Assembly (NCBI RefSeq): GCF_042654245.1 | Contig: NZ_JBHSGI010000034.1 | Coordinates: 186,001-250,000 of the forward strand | Direction of reading: 5' to 3' | Source of the DNA: Seohaeicola_A nanhaiensis | Lineage (GTDB): Bacteria; Pseudomonadota; Alphaproteobacteria; Rhodobacterales; Rhodobacteraceae | DNA: 64,000 bases | Shown: piece by piece, positions 16,450 through 24,695 of the stretch | How positions within the stretch are numbered: position 1 is the first letter of the stretch | How the letters are laid out: each line of letters starts with the position of its first letter | Translations under genes and position numbers: made by a program | Notes under the pieces: model-generated | What the model saw: only the letters and a program-made list of their open reading frames with translations | Told to the model about the DNA's origin: nothing | Databases searched by the model: none

Positions 16450-18480
16450 CTATCCCCTGCGGCGGCGGCGTCCGCCCCCGCCACCCGTGTCGCCGCCCTG
16501 ATTGAAGCTGACTTCGGGGAGGGTCACAAGGCTGTTCAGGATCGGGAAAGGCTCGACCGCGTTGGGGATCGCCGAGGCGTTCACGAAATGCTCCTGAAAG
16601 CGCGGTTCGATGGCGGTCTCGACCTTGTGGATGCCGCGCACGGTCGCTTCGATCAGGTCGCGCGCCTCGCGGTTCAGCAGAGCGATGCGGGCACCGGTGC
16701 CGGCGGCGTTGCCGGCGCTGGTGACCTTGTCCAGCGGCGCGTCGGGGATCATGCCCAGGACCATCGCGTGTTTGGGAGAGATATGCGCACCAAAAGCCCC
16801 GGCCAGCACGATGCGGTCCACCTTGTCGACGCCGAACTTGTCCATCAGCAGGCGCGCGCCGGAATAGAGCGCGGCCTTGGCCATCTGGATTTCGCGGATG
16901 TCGCGGTTGGTGACGGTGATGCGGGGGCCGCCGGTGTCGGTCGCGTCCCAGACGAGGTAGGAATAGGTCCGCCCGTCGAGGATGCAGCGGGCCGAGCCCG
17001 TCTGTTCCGGCGCGCCGATCAGGCCCGAGGCGTCGACGATGCCGGCCAGGCGCATCTCGGCGACCATCTCGATGATGCCCGAACCGCAGATGCCGGTGAT
17101 GCCGGTCTTGCCTGCCTCGGCGGCAAAGCCCGGATCGTCGGACCAGAGGTCCGAGCCGATGACCTTGAAGCGGGGCTCCTTCGTGACCGGGTCGATTTCG
17201 ACCCGTTCGATGGCGCCGGGCGCGGCGCGCTGGCCCGAGGAGATCTGCGCGCCCTCGAAGGCCGGGCCGGTGGGCGAGGAGCAGGCCAGCACCTTTTCGG
17301 TATTGCCCAGCAGGATTTCGGCGTTGGTGCCGACATCGACGACCAGCAGCAGGTCTGGCGACTTGTCGGGCGCCTCGGAGAGCGCGACCGCGGCGGCATC
17401 GGCGCCGACGTGACCGGCGATGCAGGGCAGCAGGTAGAGCCGCGCCGAGGGATGCAGGTCGAGCCCGACCTCGCGCGCGGTCAGGTTCAGCGCGTCCGAA
17501 GTGGCCAGCGCGAAGGGCGCCTGGCCGAGTTCGAAGGGGTCGATGCCGAGGAAGAGGTGGTGCATGACCGGGTTGCAGACCAGCACCATGTCCAGGATGT
17601 CGTCGCGGGTGATGCCCGCTTCGGCGCAGACCTGGCCGAAGAGGTCGTTCATGCCCTCGCGCACCGCCGCCGTCATCTCGGCGGCGCCGCCGGCATTCAT
17701 CATCGAATAGCTGACCCGGCTCATCAGATCCTCGCCAAAGCGGATCTGGGGGTTCATCAGGCCGGAGGAGGCGACGACTTCGCCCGATTGCAGGTCGCAG
17801 AGGTGGGCCGCGATGGTGGTCGAGCCGAGATCGACGGCCAGGCCGAAGATCGGCGCCTCGCGGAAGCCGGGCCAGACCTCGATGATGCGCGGCTGCGGGC
17901 CGAGGTGGACGGCGCAGGTGACCTGCCAGCCGCCCTTGCGCAGCTTGGGCTGCAGGCCCTGCAGGACGGTCAGGTCGATCTGCACGTCCTTGATCTGCCA
18001 TTGTTCCGCCAGCGCGTCGCGCAGGCGTTGCAGGTCGCCCGAAGGGTCGTGCATGTCGGGTTCGGCCACGGCGACATAGAACAGCTTGACCGCCGGGCTC
18101 ATGGTGATCTGGCGCGCCTCGGCGCGTTTGCGCACGACCTGGCGGTGGACCTGGCTTTCTGGGGGCACGTCGATCACCACGTCGCCCATGACGCAGGCCT
18201 GACAGCCGAGGCGGCGGCCCTCTTTCAGACCGCGCTTGGACTTGTAGCGTTCCTCGACCGCGTTCCAGTCGGTCAGCGCACCGGGTTCGACGGTGACGCC
18301 GTGTTTCGGGAATTCACCATAGGACGGCGTGATCTGGCAGCGCGAGCAGATGCCGCGCCCGCCGCAGACCGAATCGAGATCGACGCCCAGCTGGCGGGCC
18401 GCCGTCAGCACCGGTGTGCCCTCCGGAAAGCGCCCGCGTTTGCCCGAGGGGGTGAAGACCACGAGGGGATCGTTGCTCAT
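16450..18480 (-). CDS. RACo-like corrinoid activation protein (2Fe-2S plus ASKHA)
   Basis: A 676-residue protein. An N-terminal 2Fe-2S ferredoxin domain (CGGRGICSRCQ, plus a later Cys in GCQACVMGD) is followed by a large DUF4445/ASKHA ATPase domain with AVDLGSTTIAAHL, VVDVGTNAEILLGN and GSGIIEMVAEM. Members use ATP hydrolysis to reduce inactive Co(II) corrinoid in methyltransferases. In other genomes they sit with corrinoid proteins and MtgB-type methyltransferases; here only a class I methyltransferase follows. The last 15 residues are glycine- then arginine-rich (GGDTGGGGGRRRRRG). The start MSND was chosen over upstream codons because it opens the ferredoxin fold. Confidence 0.85.
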   Translation of the reverse strand: MSNDPLVVFTPSGKRGRFPEGTPVLTAARQLGVDLDSVCGGRGICSRCQITPSYGEFPKHGVTVEPGALTDWNAVEERYKSKRGLKEGRRLGCQACVMGDVVIDVPPESQVHRQVVRKRAEARQITMSPAVKLFYVAVAEPDMHDPSGDLQRLRDALAEQWQIKDVQIDLTVLQGLQPKLRKGGWQVTCAVHLGPQPRIIEVWPGFREAPIFGLAVDLGSTTIAAHLCDLQSGEVVASSGLMNPQIRFGEDLMSRVSYSMMNAGGAAEMTAAVREGMNDLFGQVCAEAGITRDDILDMVLVCNPVMHHLFLGIDPFELGQAPFALATSDALNLTAREVGLDLHPSARLYLLPCIAGHVGADAAAVALSEAPDKSPDLLLVVDVGTNAEILLGNTEKVLACSSPTGPAFEGAQISSGQRAAPGAIERVEIDPVTKEPRFKVIGSDLWSDDPGFAAEAGKTGITGICGSGIIEMVAEMRLAGIVDASGLIGAPEQTGSARCILDGRTYSYLVWDATDTGGPRITVTNRDIREIQMAKAALYSGARLLMDKFGVDKVDRIVLAGAFGAHISPKHAMVLGMIPDAPLDKVTSAGNAAGTGARIALLNREARDLIEATVRGIHKVETAIEPRFQEHFVNASAIPNAVEPFPILNSLVTLPEVSFNQGGDTGGGGGRRRRRG

Positions 18481-18595
18481 GCCGTGTTCCGAATCCTTTG
18501 ACGTCGCCGGGCACCATAGCCTGCGCGCGGGCGGACGAAAGGCGGCGGGCGGCATATTCGCGCCGGCCAGCGGCATTTGCGGGCTTAGAAGGGGC

Positions 18596-19330
18596 TCAGA
18601 ACAGCTTTTTGAAGAAGGCCTTGGCGTCTTCCATCAGGAACGCCAGCTTCTTGTCGGCGGCGACCTTGAGCGCGCTCTTGGCGCGCAGGTGCTGGCGGGC
18701 GATCTCGGTCTCGTGCTTTTCGGCCGCCGTCTTCAGCCTTCGGTAGGCGCTGGAGATGGCGGCGGGCTGTTTCTCGATCCCGGCCTCCATGATCTGGAGG
18801 ATTTCCCCGCCCGTGGCGGCGCGAAAGCTGGGCGTGCTGACGAACAGCGCCTTGAGCGCGGCGAGCGTGGTCTGAATCACCGTGCTCATCGTCTGGAAGT
18901 TCTTTTCGTTCAGCGCGCACTTCTTCTTGACGAGGTCCATATAGGTCAGCCGTTCGCGCAGCTCGTATTCATAGGCCTTGAGCTGCTTGAGGTAGAGGTC
19001 GAGTTCCTTTTCGAATCCCGGCGTGTTCGGCCCCTTGGCGCGCGCGATCTTCTCCATCCGGCTTTTCACCTCGCCGCTGGGGTCGGGGATCGGGGGAAAG
19101 CCTTCGGTGATCGCGGCCAACACCTCTTTCTGGGTGCCGTTGAAGAATTTCTTGAGCGGCTTGTATTTGTTCTCGGCGATGCCGAGCAGCTTGCGTGCGC
19201 CTTCGATATCCTTGGGCGCGTTCCGCGCGAACCCGCGCACGAGGGTCACATTGTCGAGGATATCCTTCGCGCCGTTGAAATAGTCATAGGTCTTGGAAAG
19301 GGTCTCGATCCGGGACAGGGCGTCGGGCAT
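18596..19330 (-). CDS. Hypothetical helical protein
   Basis: A 244-residue protein I do not recognise. It is lysine- and glutamate-rich (over 30 Lys), predicted by eye to be largely alpha-helical with possible coiled coil (KQLKAYEYELRERLTYMDL; RRLKTAAEKHETEIARQHL). It has no signal peptide, no membrane segment and few cysteines, and ends in DAKAFFKKLF. The ATG at 19330 is preceded by GAAAG. The composition differs from the Arg/Ala-rich neighbours. It is transcribed in the same direction as the aldehyde dehydrogenase upstream but separated from it by a large inverted repeat, so it is likely an independent unit. Confidence 0.65.
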   Translation of the reverse strand: MPDALSRIETLSKTYDYFNGAKDILDNVTLVRGFARNAPKDIEGARKLLGIAENKYKPLKKFFNGTQKEVLAAITEGFPPIPDPSGEVKSRMEKIARAKGPNTPGFEKELDLYLKQLKAYEYELRERLTYMDLVKKKCALNEKNFQTMSTVIQTTLAALKALFVSTPSFRAATGGEILQIMEAGIEKQPAAISSAYRRLKTAAEKHETEIARQHLRAKSALKVAADKKLAFLMEDAKAFFKKLF

Positions 19331-19410
19331 GGCTTTCGGTCCAATCGTTTTGCGTTCCGGGGGCACAGGCGGCCCCCGGTCGGGAAAATGAATGGACGAC
19401 AGTATGGACC

Positions 19411-19456
19411 GTCTGGCGCATGGCTCTGTGACCTCGGTTACAGACAGGCGCCAGAC
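19411..19456 (-). terminator. Large inverted repeat after the aldehyde dehydrogenase
   Basis: GTCTGGCGC (19411-19419) pairs perfectly with GCGCCAGAC (19448-19456). Between them CTGTGACCTCGGTTACAG (19426-19443) is itself a near-perfect palindrome. It begins 9 bp past the aldehyde dehydrogenase stop, where a terminator is expected, but lacks a T-tract. A protein-binding dyad is an alternative. Confidence 0.5.
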
Positions 19457-19465
19457 CGGCGATAA

Positions 19466-20980
19466 TCAGCCGACAACGGCGTCGAGCAGCCCCTCGGGCA
19501 GGTTCTGGTAGCAGACCGGGCGCAGGAAGCGGCGGATCGACAGGGTGCCGACCGATGTGGCGCCGAAATTGGTCGAGGCCGGGTAGGGGCCGCCGTGCAC
19601 CATCGCATCGGCCACCTCGACGCCTGTCGGGAAGCCGTTCACCAGCACGCGGCCGGCCTTGCGCTGAAGGATCGGCAGCAGGCGGCGGGCGGTGGCTGTA
19701 TCGCCCTCGTCCATGTGCAGCGTCGCTGTCAGCTGGCCCTCGAAGCCCTTGGCCAAGGTCTCCATCTCTTCGGTGCCGCTGACGCGGACGACCAGGCCGA
19801 GCGGGCCGAAGACCTCTTCGCCCAGGGAATGGTCCTGAAGGTAGGTGTCGGCGTCGGTCTCGTAGAGGTTGGGCGAGGCCTGCCGGCCTTCGTCGTCGTG
19901 GGTCAGCAGCGGGCGCACGGCGTTGCGGGTGTCAAAGCGCGCCTTGCCGTCGCGATAGGCCTTGGCGATGCCGTCGGTCAGCATCGTCTGGGCCGCGACC
20001 TTTTCCAGCGCGGCCTTGGCGGCGGCGACAAAGGCGTCGCCCTCGGCGCCCCGGGCGACCACGGCGATGCCGGGGTTGGTGCAGAACTGGCCCGCGCCCA
20101 TGGTCAGCGAACCGGCCCAGCCCTCGCCGATCTGCGCGCCGCGCGCCTTGACCGCCTCGGGCAGCAGGAACATCGGGTTCACCGAGCCAAGCTCGCCGAA
20201 GAACGGGATCGGCTCGGGCCGCTGGGCGCAGAGGTCGAACAGCGCGCGGCCCCCGGCGAGCGAGCCGGTGAAGCCGACCGCCTTGATCATCGGGTGCTGC
20301 ACCAGCGCGGTGCCGACGTCGCGCCGCCCGCCCTGGATCAGCGAGAAGACGCCCCTGGGCATCCCGCAGGCGTTGATCGCGGCGTCGATCGCCTCGGCCA
20401 CGATCTCGCCCGTGCCGGGGTGGGCCGAGTGGCCCTTGACCACGACGGGGCAGCCGGCGGCCAGCGCGGCGGCGGTGTCGCCCCCGGCGGTGGAGAAGGC
20501 CAGCGGGAAGTTCGAGGCGCCGAAGACCGCCACCGGGCCGATCGGCTGCTGGACCATGCGCAGGTCGGGGCGCGGCAGCGGCTGGCGGTCGGGCAGGGCC
20601 GGATCGTGGCGCAGGTCGAGATAGGCGCCGTCGCGGATATGGCTGGCGAAGAGGCGCAACTGGCCAGTGGTGCGGCCGCGTTCGCCGTTCAGACGCGCCT
20701 CGGGCAGGCCGGATTCCTGGGTGCCGATCTCGGTGATGGCGGCGGCGCGCTTCTCGATCTCGTCGGCGATGGTGTCGAGAAAGGCCGCGCGGTCGGCGCG
20801 CGAGGTGGCGGAGTAGGTCCAGAACGCCTCTTCCGCGGCCTCGCAGGCGCGGTCGACCAGCGCCACGGTGCCCACCGCGAAGTCGTGCGCCGGGCCGGTG
20901 GCGGGTTCCGAGGTGAAGGTCGTCTCGCCGCCCACCCAGTCGCCCGCGATCAGGTGCTTGCCAGTCGGTTGCCAGGTCAT
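19466..20980 (-). CDS. Aldehyde dehydrogenase, alpha-ketoglutarate-semialdehyde type
   Basis: A 504-residue NAD(P)-dependent aldehyde dehydrogenase of the KGSADH-like subgroup. Seen: VFGASNFPLAFSTAGGD, the VVVKGHSAHPGT cofactor region, the catalytic Glu in FFGELGSVNP, and the catalytic Cys in MGAGQFCTNPG. The group oxidises 2-oxoglutarate semialdehyde from pentose, glucarate or hydroxyproline breakdown. It lies 79 bp downstream of the TRAP large subunit on the same strand with GGAGAGAG before its ATG, so it may belong to the transport operon. It could also serve the sugar-acid genes at 33-43 kb, which would yield the same semialdehyde. Confidence 0.88.
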   Translation of the reverse strand: MTWQPTGKHLIAGDWVGGETTFTSEPATGPAHDFAVGTVALVDRACEAAEEAFWTYSATSRADRAAFLDTIADEIEKRAAAITEIGTQESGLPEARLNGERGRTTGQLRLFASHIRDGAYLDLRHDPALPDRQPLPRPDLRMVQQPIGPVAVFGASNFPLAFSTAGGDTAAALAAGCPVVVKGHSAHPGTGEIVAEAIDAAINACGMPRGVFSLIQGGRRDVGTALVQHPMIKAVGFTGSLAGGRALFDLCAQRPEPIPFFGELGSVNPMFLLPEAVKARGAQIGEGWAGSLTMGAGQFCTNPGIAVVARGAEGDAFVAAAKAALEKVAAQTMLTDGIAKAYRDGKARFDTRNAVRPLLTHDDEGRQASPNLYETDADTYLQDHSLGEEVFGPLGLVVRVSGTEEMETLAKGFEGQLTATLHMDEGDTATARRLLPILQRKAGRVLVNGFPTGVEVADAMVHGGPYPASTNFGATSVGTLSIRRFLRPVCYQNLPEGLLDAVVG

Positions 20981-21059
20981 CGCGTCTCTCTCCCCATTGA
21001 ACACGGTTGTTTCAGCGCCATTGATGCGCGATTGCCGGCGTCGCGGCAAGTCATCCGGC

Positions 21060-22373
21060 CTACATCTGGTTCGGCAGGAACAGCACGAGGCCGGGCAGCA
21101 GCAGCAGCAGGATCAGGCGCAGGATGTCGACCATCCAGAAAGGCGTGACGCCGCGGAAGATCGTCGCGGTGGTGACATCGCCGACAACGCCCTTGAGCAC
21201 GAAGACGTTCAGGCCGACCGGCGGGGTAATCAGGCTGATCTCGGTCACAACCACGACGATGATGCCGAACCAGACCGGATCGAACCCCAGCGCTGTGACC
21301 AGCGGGAAGAAGATCGGCACGGTCAGCAGCAGCATCGACAGGCTTTCGAAGATGCAGCCGAGCAGAATGTAGACCAGGATGATCAGCGCCATCACCGCCC
21401 AGGGGCCGACGTCGAGCGCGGTCACCGCGGCGCGCAGCCCTTCGGGCAGGCCGGCGAGGTTGACGAAGTTCGAGAAGATCCAGGCCCCGATCAGCACCGC
21501 GAAAAGCGAGGCGGTGGTGACGGCGCTTTCCTCGAGCACTTCCTTGATGTCGCCCCAGCCGAGCCCGCCGCGGGCCAGCGCGATGAAGAAGGCGCCCGCG
21601 GCGCCCATCCCGGCGGCCTCGGTCGGCGAGAAGGCGAGGTTCAGCGGCCAGAAGTTCAGCGCGCCGTAGAGGCCGCCGATCACCAGGCCGAACAGCGCCA
21701 GCACCGCCCAGACGCCCTTGAGGGCACTCAGCCGCTCGCCCCAGGTGGCACGCGGTCCGGCCGGGCCGGCTTCGGGATTGCGCGCGACCGAGATGCGCAC
21801 GGCGAGGAGATAGAAGAGGATGCCCATCATCCCCGGAATGATGCCGGCGATGAACAGCTTGCCGATCGAGGTTTCGGTCAGCAGGCCGTAGATCACCAGG
21901 ATCACTGAGGGCGGGATCAGGATGCCGAGCGTGCCACCGGCGGCGATGGAGGCGGTCGAGAGCGAGTCGGCATAGCCGAACTTGCGCATCTCGGGCATTG
22001 CCACTTTCGACATGGTGGCGGCGGTGGCGAGCGACGAGCCGCAGATGGCGGCAAAGCCGCCGCAGGCGACGATGGTGGCCATGGCGAGACCGCCGCGGAA
22101 GTGGCCGAGGAAGGCGTTCGAGACCTGATAGAGCTCGCGGCTGATGCCGCCCTTGTTGACGAAGAGCCCCATCAGAATGAACAACGGCACCACCGACAGG
22201 CCATAGTCCTGGCTGGTGTCGATGATCAGCTGTCCGACCATCGAGATCGAGGCGCGGAAATTGGTCTGCCAGGCGAAGCCGACCATGCCGACCAACCCCA
22301 TGGAAAAGGCGATGGGAATGCGCAGCAGGACCAGGACGAAGACGGCGGCAAAACCGATGGCGGATTCAATCAT
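21060..22373 (-). CDS. TRAP transporter large permease subunit (DctM)
   Basis: A 437-residue multi-spanning membrane protein forming the ion-driven channel of a tripartite ATP-independent periplasmic transporter. Many hydrophobic segments are visible. Typical DctM motifs are FAVFVLVLLRIPIAFSMG at the N terminus, VPLFILMGLFV, the GGTLGILIPPSVILVIYG loop, and TEISLITPPVGLNVFVLKG. Its start overlaps the end of the DctQ gene by 8 bp, indicating translational coupling. The substrate is set by the DctP protein and is unknown. Confidence 0.95.
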   Translation of the reverse strand: MIESAIGFAAVFVLVLLRIPIAFSMGLVGMVGFAWQTNFRASISMVGQLIIDTSQDYGLSVVPLFILMGLFVNKGGISRELYQVSNAFLGHFRGGLAMATIVACGGFAAICGSSLATAATMSKVAMPEMRKFGYADSLSTASIAAGGTLGILIPPSVILVIYGLLTETSIGKLFIAGIIPGMMGILFYLLAVRISVARNPEAGPAGPRATWGERLSALKGVWAVLALFGLVIGGLYGALNFWPLNLAFSPTEAAGMGAAGAFFIALARGGLGWGDIKEVLEESAVTTASLFAVLIGAWIFSNFVNLAGLPEGLRAAVTALDVGPWAVMALIILVYILLGCIFESLSMLLLTVPIFFPLVTALGFDPVWFGIIVVVVTEISLITPPVGLNVFVLKGVVGDVTTATIFRGVTPFWMVDILRLILLLLLPGLVLFLPNQM

Positions 22374-22863
22374 TGCGTCTCGTCAGCAGATGGGGGGCGA
22401 ACCACAGAAGCAGGCCCCGAAGGATCAGGATGGCGGCGGTGGCAAGGGTCATGCCGCAGATGAAGTATTCAATGTAGAAGGTTGAGATCGCGAGATATTC
22501 CGTCACGTCGCCATAGTTCCTGTGGCGTTCGGCCAGATCGGCAACCCGCATTCCCGGCCACCACAGCATGGCGCCGCAGACCACGGCGACCAGCCCGTCG
22601 CGCAGCCGCTCCAGTCGGAGGTGGCGGAAGATCGGGTCGGCGAGATCGACGGTGATGTGCTGATCTCGGGCCGAAACGACGGGCAGCGCGGCAAAGACCA
22701 CGATCGCCATGGCGATACGGGTCAGTTCTGTGGCGGCCTCGATGGGCGCGTTGATCGTCGAGCGCAGCACGACGTCGACGAAGGTCAGCGCCATCAGCAG
22801 GAACAGCGCGGCAGAGGCGACGGCGATGGGCGGCACCGTCAGGATGCGCAACAGCGGTTTCAC
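22366..22863 (-). CDS. TRAP transporter small permease subunit (DctQ)
   Basis: A 165-residue membrane protein with four hydrophobic stretches, the usual DctQ layout. It has the characteristic DVVLRSTINAPIEAATELTR segment after the first helix and the ARDQHITVDLAD motif between helices 2 and 3. It joins the DctM channel to the substrate-binding protein in the inner membrane. It lies between the DctP and DctM genes, with a 62-bp gap to the former and an overlap with the latter. Confidence 0.92.
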   Translation of the reverse strand: MKPLLRILTVPPIAVASAALFLLMALTFVDVVLRSTINAPIEAATELTRIAMAIVVFAALPVVSARDQHITVDLADPIFRHLRLERLRDGLVAVVCGAMLWWPGMRVADLAERHRNYGDVTEYLAISTFYIEYFICGMTLATAAILILRGLLLWFAPHLLTRRND

Positions 22864-22925
22864 GGCAGACAGGGTCCTTTCGGCCTGCGGAGGCCGGACG
22901 GCTAAACCCGCCCGGCCCGCCGGGA

Positions 22926-23945
22926 TTACTTGGTTTCCTTGGCCATTTCCGACTTGACCATCTCGTAGGCGGCCTTGCCGTCGGCGCCGGCGGCGTCGAT
23001 CTCGGCCAGCACCTTGTCGCGGATCTTGTCGCTGATCTTGGTGAAGGCGGCGATGTCCTCGGCCGAGGCCTCGCGGATCGAATTGTCGGAGGCGGCTTCG
23101 GTCGCGGCGCGACCCTCGGCATCGGCCTCATCCCAGACCTGACCAGCCAGGCGGCTGAGGGTTTCGCCAAAGACCTCGCTTTCCAGCTTGGCCTGAACCT
23201 CGGGCGACAGGCTGTCGAACTTCTCCTGGCTCATGATCAGCGCGAAGGAGCCGCGGTAGAAGCCGCCGGGCATCTCGTAGAGGTTCTTGGCCACTTCGGT
23301 CAGTTTGAAGCTCTTGCGGCCCTCGACCGGCATCGCCACGGCGTCGGCCGCGCCCGACGACAGGGTCTCATAGACCTTGGGCGCCGGCACCTGGATGCCG
23401 ACGAGGCCCAGTTCGGTGCCCACGTCCGTCACCACGCCGCCACCCAGACGGGTCTTGAGGCCGTTCAGATCGGCCAGCGTCGTGACGTCCTTCGAGGTGT
23501 GAATCTGGCCGACGCCGTGAGTCATCAGGCCGATGACCTTGACGCCCTTGTGTTCGTCCAGCTTCTCGAACATCTCCTTGTAAACGCGCCAGTCGGCGAC
23601 CGAGGCGGCCTCGGCGTTGCCGGTGAAGCCCGGCAGTTCGATCAGCTTGGTGGTGACGAAGCGGCCGGGCGTGTAGCCGTGGAAAATCCAGGCGATATCG
23701 GCGGCACCGTCCAGGATCAGGTCCATCTGGGCGGGCGGCGGCGCGAGGCCGTATTTGATCTCGCCGGTGACTTCGCCGCCGGTTGCGGTTTCCATCATCT
23801 CGATCAGTTTCGGGAAGAGGTTGGCGTTGATCCCGTGGGTGGGACCGGCCCAGCTGGAAATCGTCAGCGTCTCGGTGGCATGTCCGGCCGTCGCGACAAG
23901 CGCCGCCACGGCGACTCCGGACAGAAATCTGGTCAGTCTCGTCAT
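22926..23945 (-). CDS. TRAP transporter substrate-binding protein (DctP)
   Basis: A 339-residue periplasmic binding protein with a signal peptide (RFLSGVAVAALVATAGHA, cleavage near residue 23). The mature part starts TETLTISSWAGPTHGIN and contains KTRLGGGVVTDVGTELG, where the DctP-family Arg usually binds a substrate carboxylate, and AADAVAMPVEGRKSFKL. The substrate is probably a carboxylic acid. It is first in the transport operon; a MarR-type operator-like dyad overlaps its upstream region. Given the divergent oxygenase operon, the ligand may be that operon's substrate. Confidence 0.93.
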   Translation of the reverse strand: MTRLTRFLSGVAVAALVATAGHATETLTISSWAGPTHGINANLFPKLIEMMETATGGEVTGEIKYGLAPPPAQMDLILDGAADIAWIFHGYTPGRFVTTKLIELPGFTGNAEAASVADWRVYKEMFEKLDEHKGVKVIGLMTHGVGQIHTSKDVTTLADLNGLKTRLGGGVVTDVGTELGLVGIQVPAPKVYETLSSGAADAVAMPVEGRKSFKLTEVAKNLYEMPGGFYRGSFALIMSQEKFDSLSPEVQAKLESEVFGETLSRLAGQVWDEADAEGRAATEAASDNSIREASAEDIAAFTKISDKIRDKVLAEIDAAGADGKAAYEMVKSEMAKETK

Positions 23946-23998
23946 TGGTCTTCCTCCCCTGGTGTGTTCGGCGCGGCTGTGGCGCCGCGTCCTGACTT

Positions 23999-24027
23999 AT
24001 TTGTATGAGTTTTCATGTATCCGTAAA
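23999..24027 (-). promoter_or_regulatory. Candidate TRAP promoter with MarR-like operator
   Basis: On the minus strand TTTACG (24027-24022) and TACAAA (24005-24000) are 16 bp apart. Over the spacer and -10 lies an imperfect dyad, GTATGAGTTTTCATGTAT on the plus strand (24003-24020). It matches the perfect palindrome at 24640-24655 at 12 of 15 aligned bases. Both sites lie at the same place relative to their promoters. Confidence 0.45.
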
Positions 24028-24063
24028 TTCGGATTCTGAAAACATATTTTTTCACGTCCCGAG

Positions 24064-24540
24064 TCAGCCCTCCGTGCCGGTCTCGGGATCGAGCGTGCGG
24101 ATCAGGGCATGCAGTGCGGGTTTGAGATGGGCGGCATCGCTGCCCTTGAGCCTTTGCAACAGTTTGGATTCGTGCTCGCGCGCCTCGCGGACCAGACGGG
24201 CCGCCAGGGTGCGGCCCTGGGGAGTAAGGTAGACGCGCACGCGGCGGCGGTCGGCGGGGTCGCCGCGTCGGCTGACGAGGCCGCGCTCGTCCATCTGGAT
24301 GATGATGCGGGTCAGGCGCGACTGTTCGACCAGGGCAAAGCGGGCCAGTTGCGTTATCATCGAACCGTCTCGGTCGTGCAGGCAGGCGAGCACGCGCCAT
24401 TCCGGCACCCGCAGCCCCTCGGCCCGGACCCGGGCGTGGAACTGGCCGCTGGCGGCGTCGCTGGCGGCGGCCATCAGGTAGAGCAGGTAATTGGCCACAA
24501 ACTCGCCGGTGTCGGCGGGGGCGTCGGTGGTATCGGTCAC
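24064..24540 (-). CDS. MarR family transcriptional regulator
   Basis: A 158-residue winged-helix repressor of the MarR family. It has an N-terminal dimerisation region, then ARVRAEGLRVPEWRVLACLHD, a recognition helix around ALVEQSRLTRIIIQMDERGLVSR, and the wing GDPADRRRVRVYLTPQGR, a highly characteristic MarR block with the conserved Asp and Arg. The GTG at 24540 was chosen for its GAGGCG ribosome binding site. It sits between the TRAP operon and the divergent reductase-oxygenase operon, and probably represses both through the dyads in their promoters until a substrate or CoA-ester binds. Confidence 0.92.
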   Translation of the reverse strand: MTDTTDAPADTGEFVANYLLYLMAAASDAASGQFHARVRAEGLRVPEWRVLACLHDRDGSMITQLARFALVEQSRLTRIIIQMDERGLVSRRGDPADRRRVRVYLTPQGRTLAARLVREAREHESKLLQRLKGSDAAHLKPALHALIRTLDPETGTEG

Positions 24541-24568
24541 GGCAGGCGCCTCGCGTCGGTGAGGGCGC

Positions 24569-24597
24569 ATTGCAGCGGCGGCGCGGAGAAATGTCAA
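24569..24597 (-). promoter_or_regulatory. Candidate marR promoter
   Basis: On the minus strand a perfect TTGACA (24597-24592) is followed after 17 bp by TGCAAT (24574-24569), about 30 bp upstream of the GTG start of the MarR gene. Confidence 0.55.
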
Positions 24598-24627
24598 TCC
24601 GTCGGTGAAGGGACGCGCAAAAACTGC

Positions 24628-24656
24628 TTGACCGATTTTATATGAAATTTCATATT
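24628..24656 (+). promoter_or_regulatory. Oxygenase operon promoter with palindromic MarR operator
   Basis: TTGACC (24628-24633) and CATATT (24651-24656) form a promoter with a 17-bp spacer. A perfect 16-bp palindrome, ATATGAAATTTCATAT (24640-24655), covers half of the spacer and the -10. This is the classical position and size of a MarR operator, and a repressor there would block RNA polymerase. It also shows that the apparent ATG at 24642 lies inside the promoter and cannot be the start of the reductase. Confidence 0.75.
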
Positions 24657-24695
24657 ATCGGGAACGGGGCGCTGCTCCGACGGGAGGGACAGCCA

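Noticed and set aside
15187..18501. A 1104-codon plus-strand open frame across the DUF2235, methyltransferase and RACo-like genes
   Set aside because: It is antisense to three genes with clear motifs and ribosome binding sites, and its translation is a low-complexity Ala/Gly/Arg/Asp/His sequence, as GC-rich antisense frames usually are.
24642..24695. ATG at 24642 as the start of the reductase
   Set aside because: It lies inside the palindromic operator and before the -10 element, so it would not be transcribed. The GTG at 24696 has GGGAGG and starts at the flavin domain.
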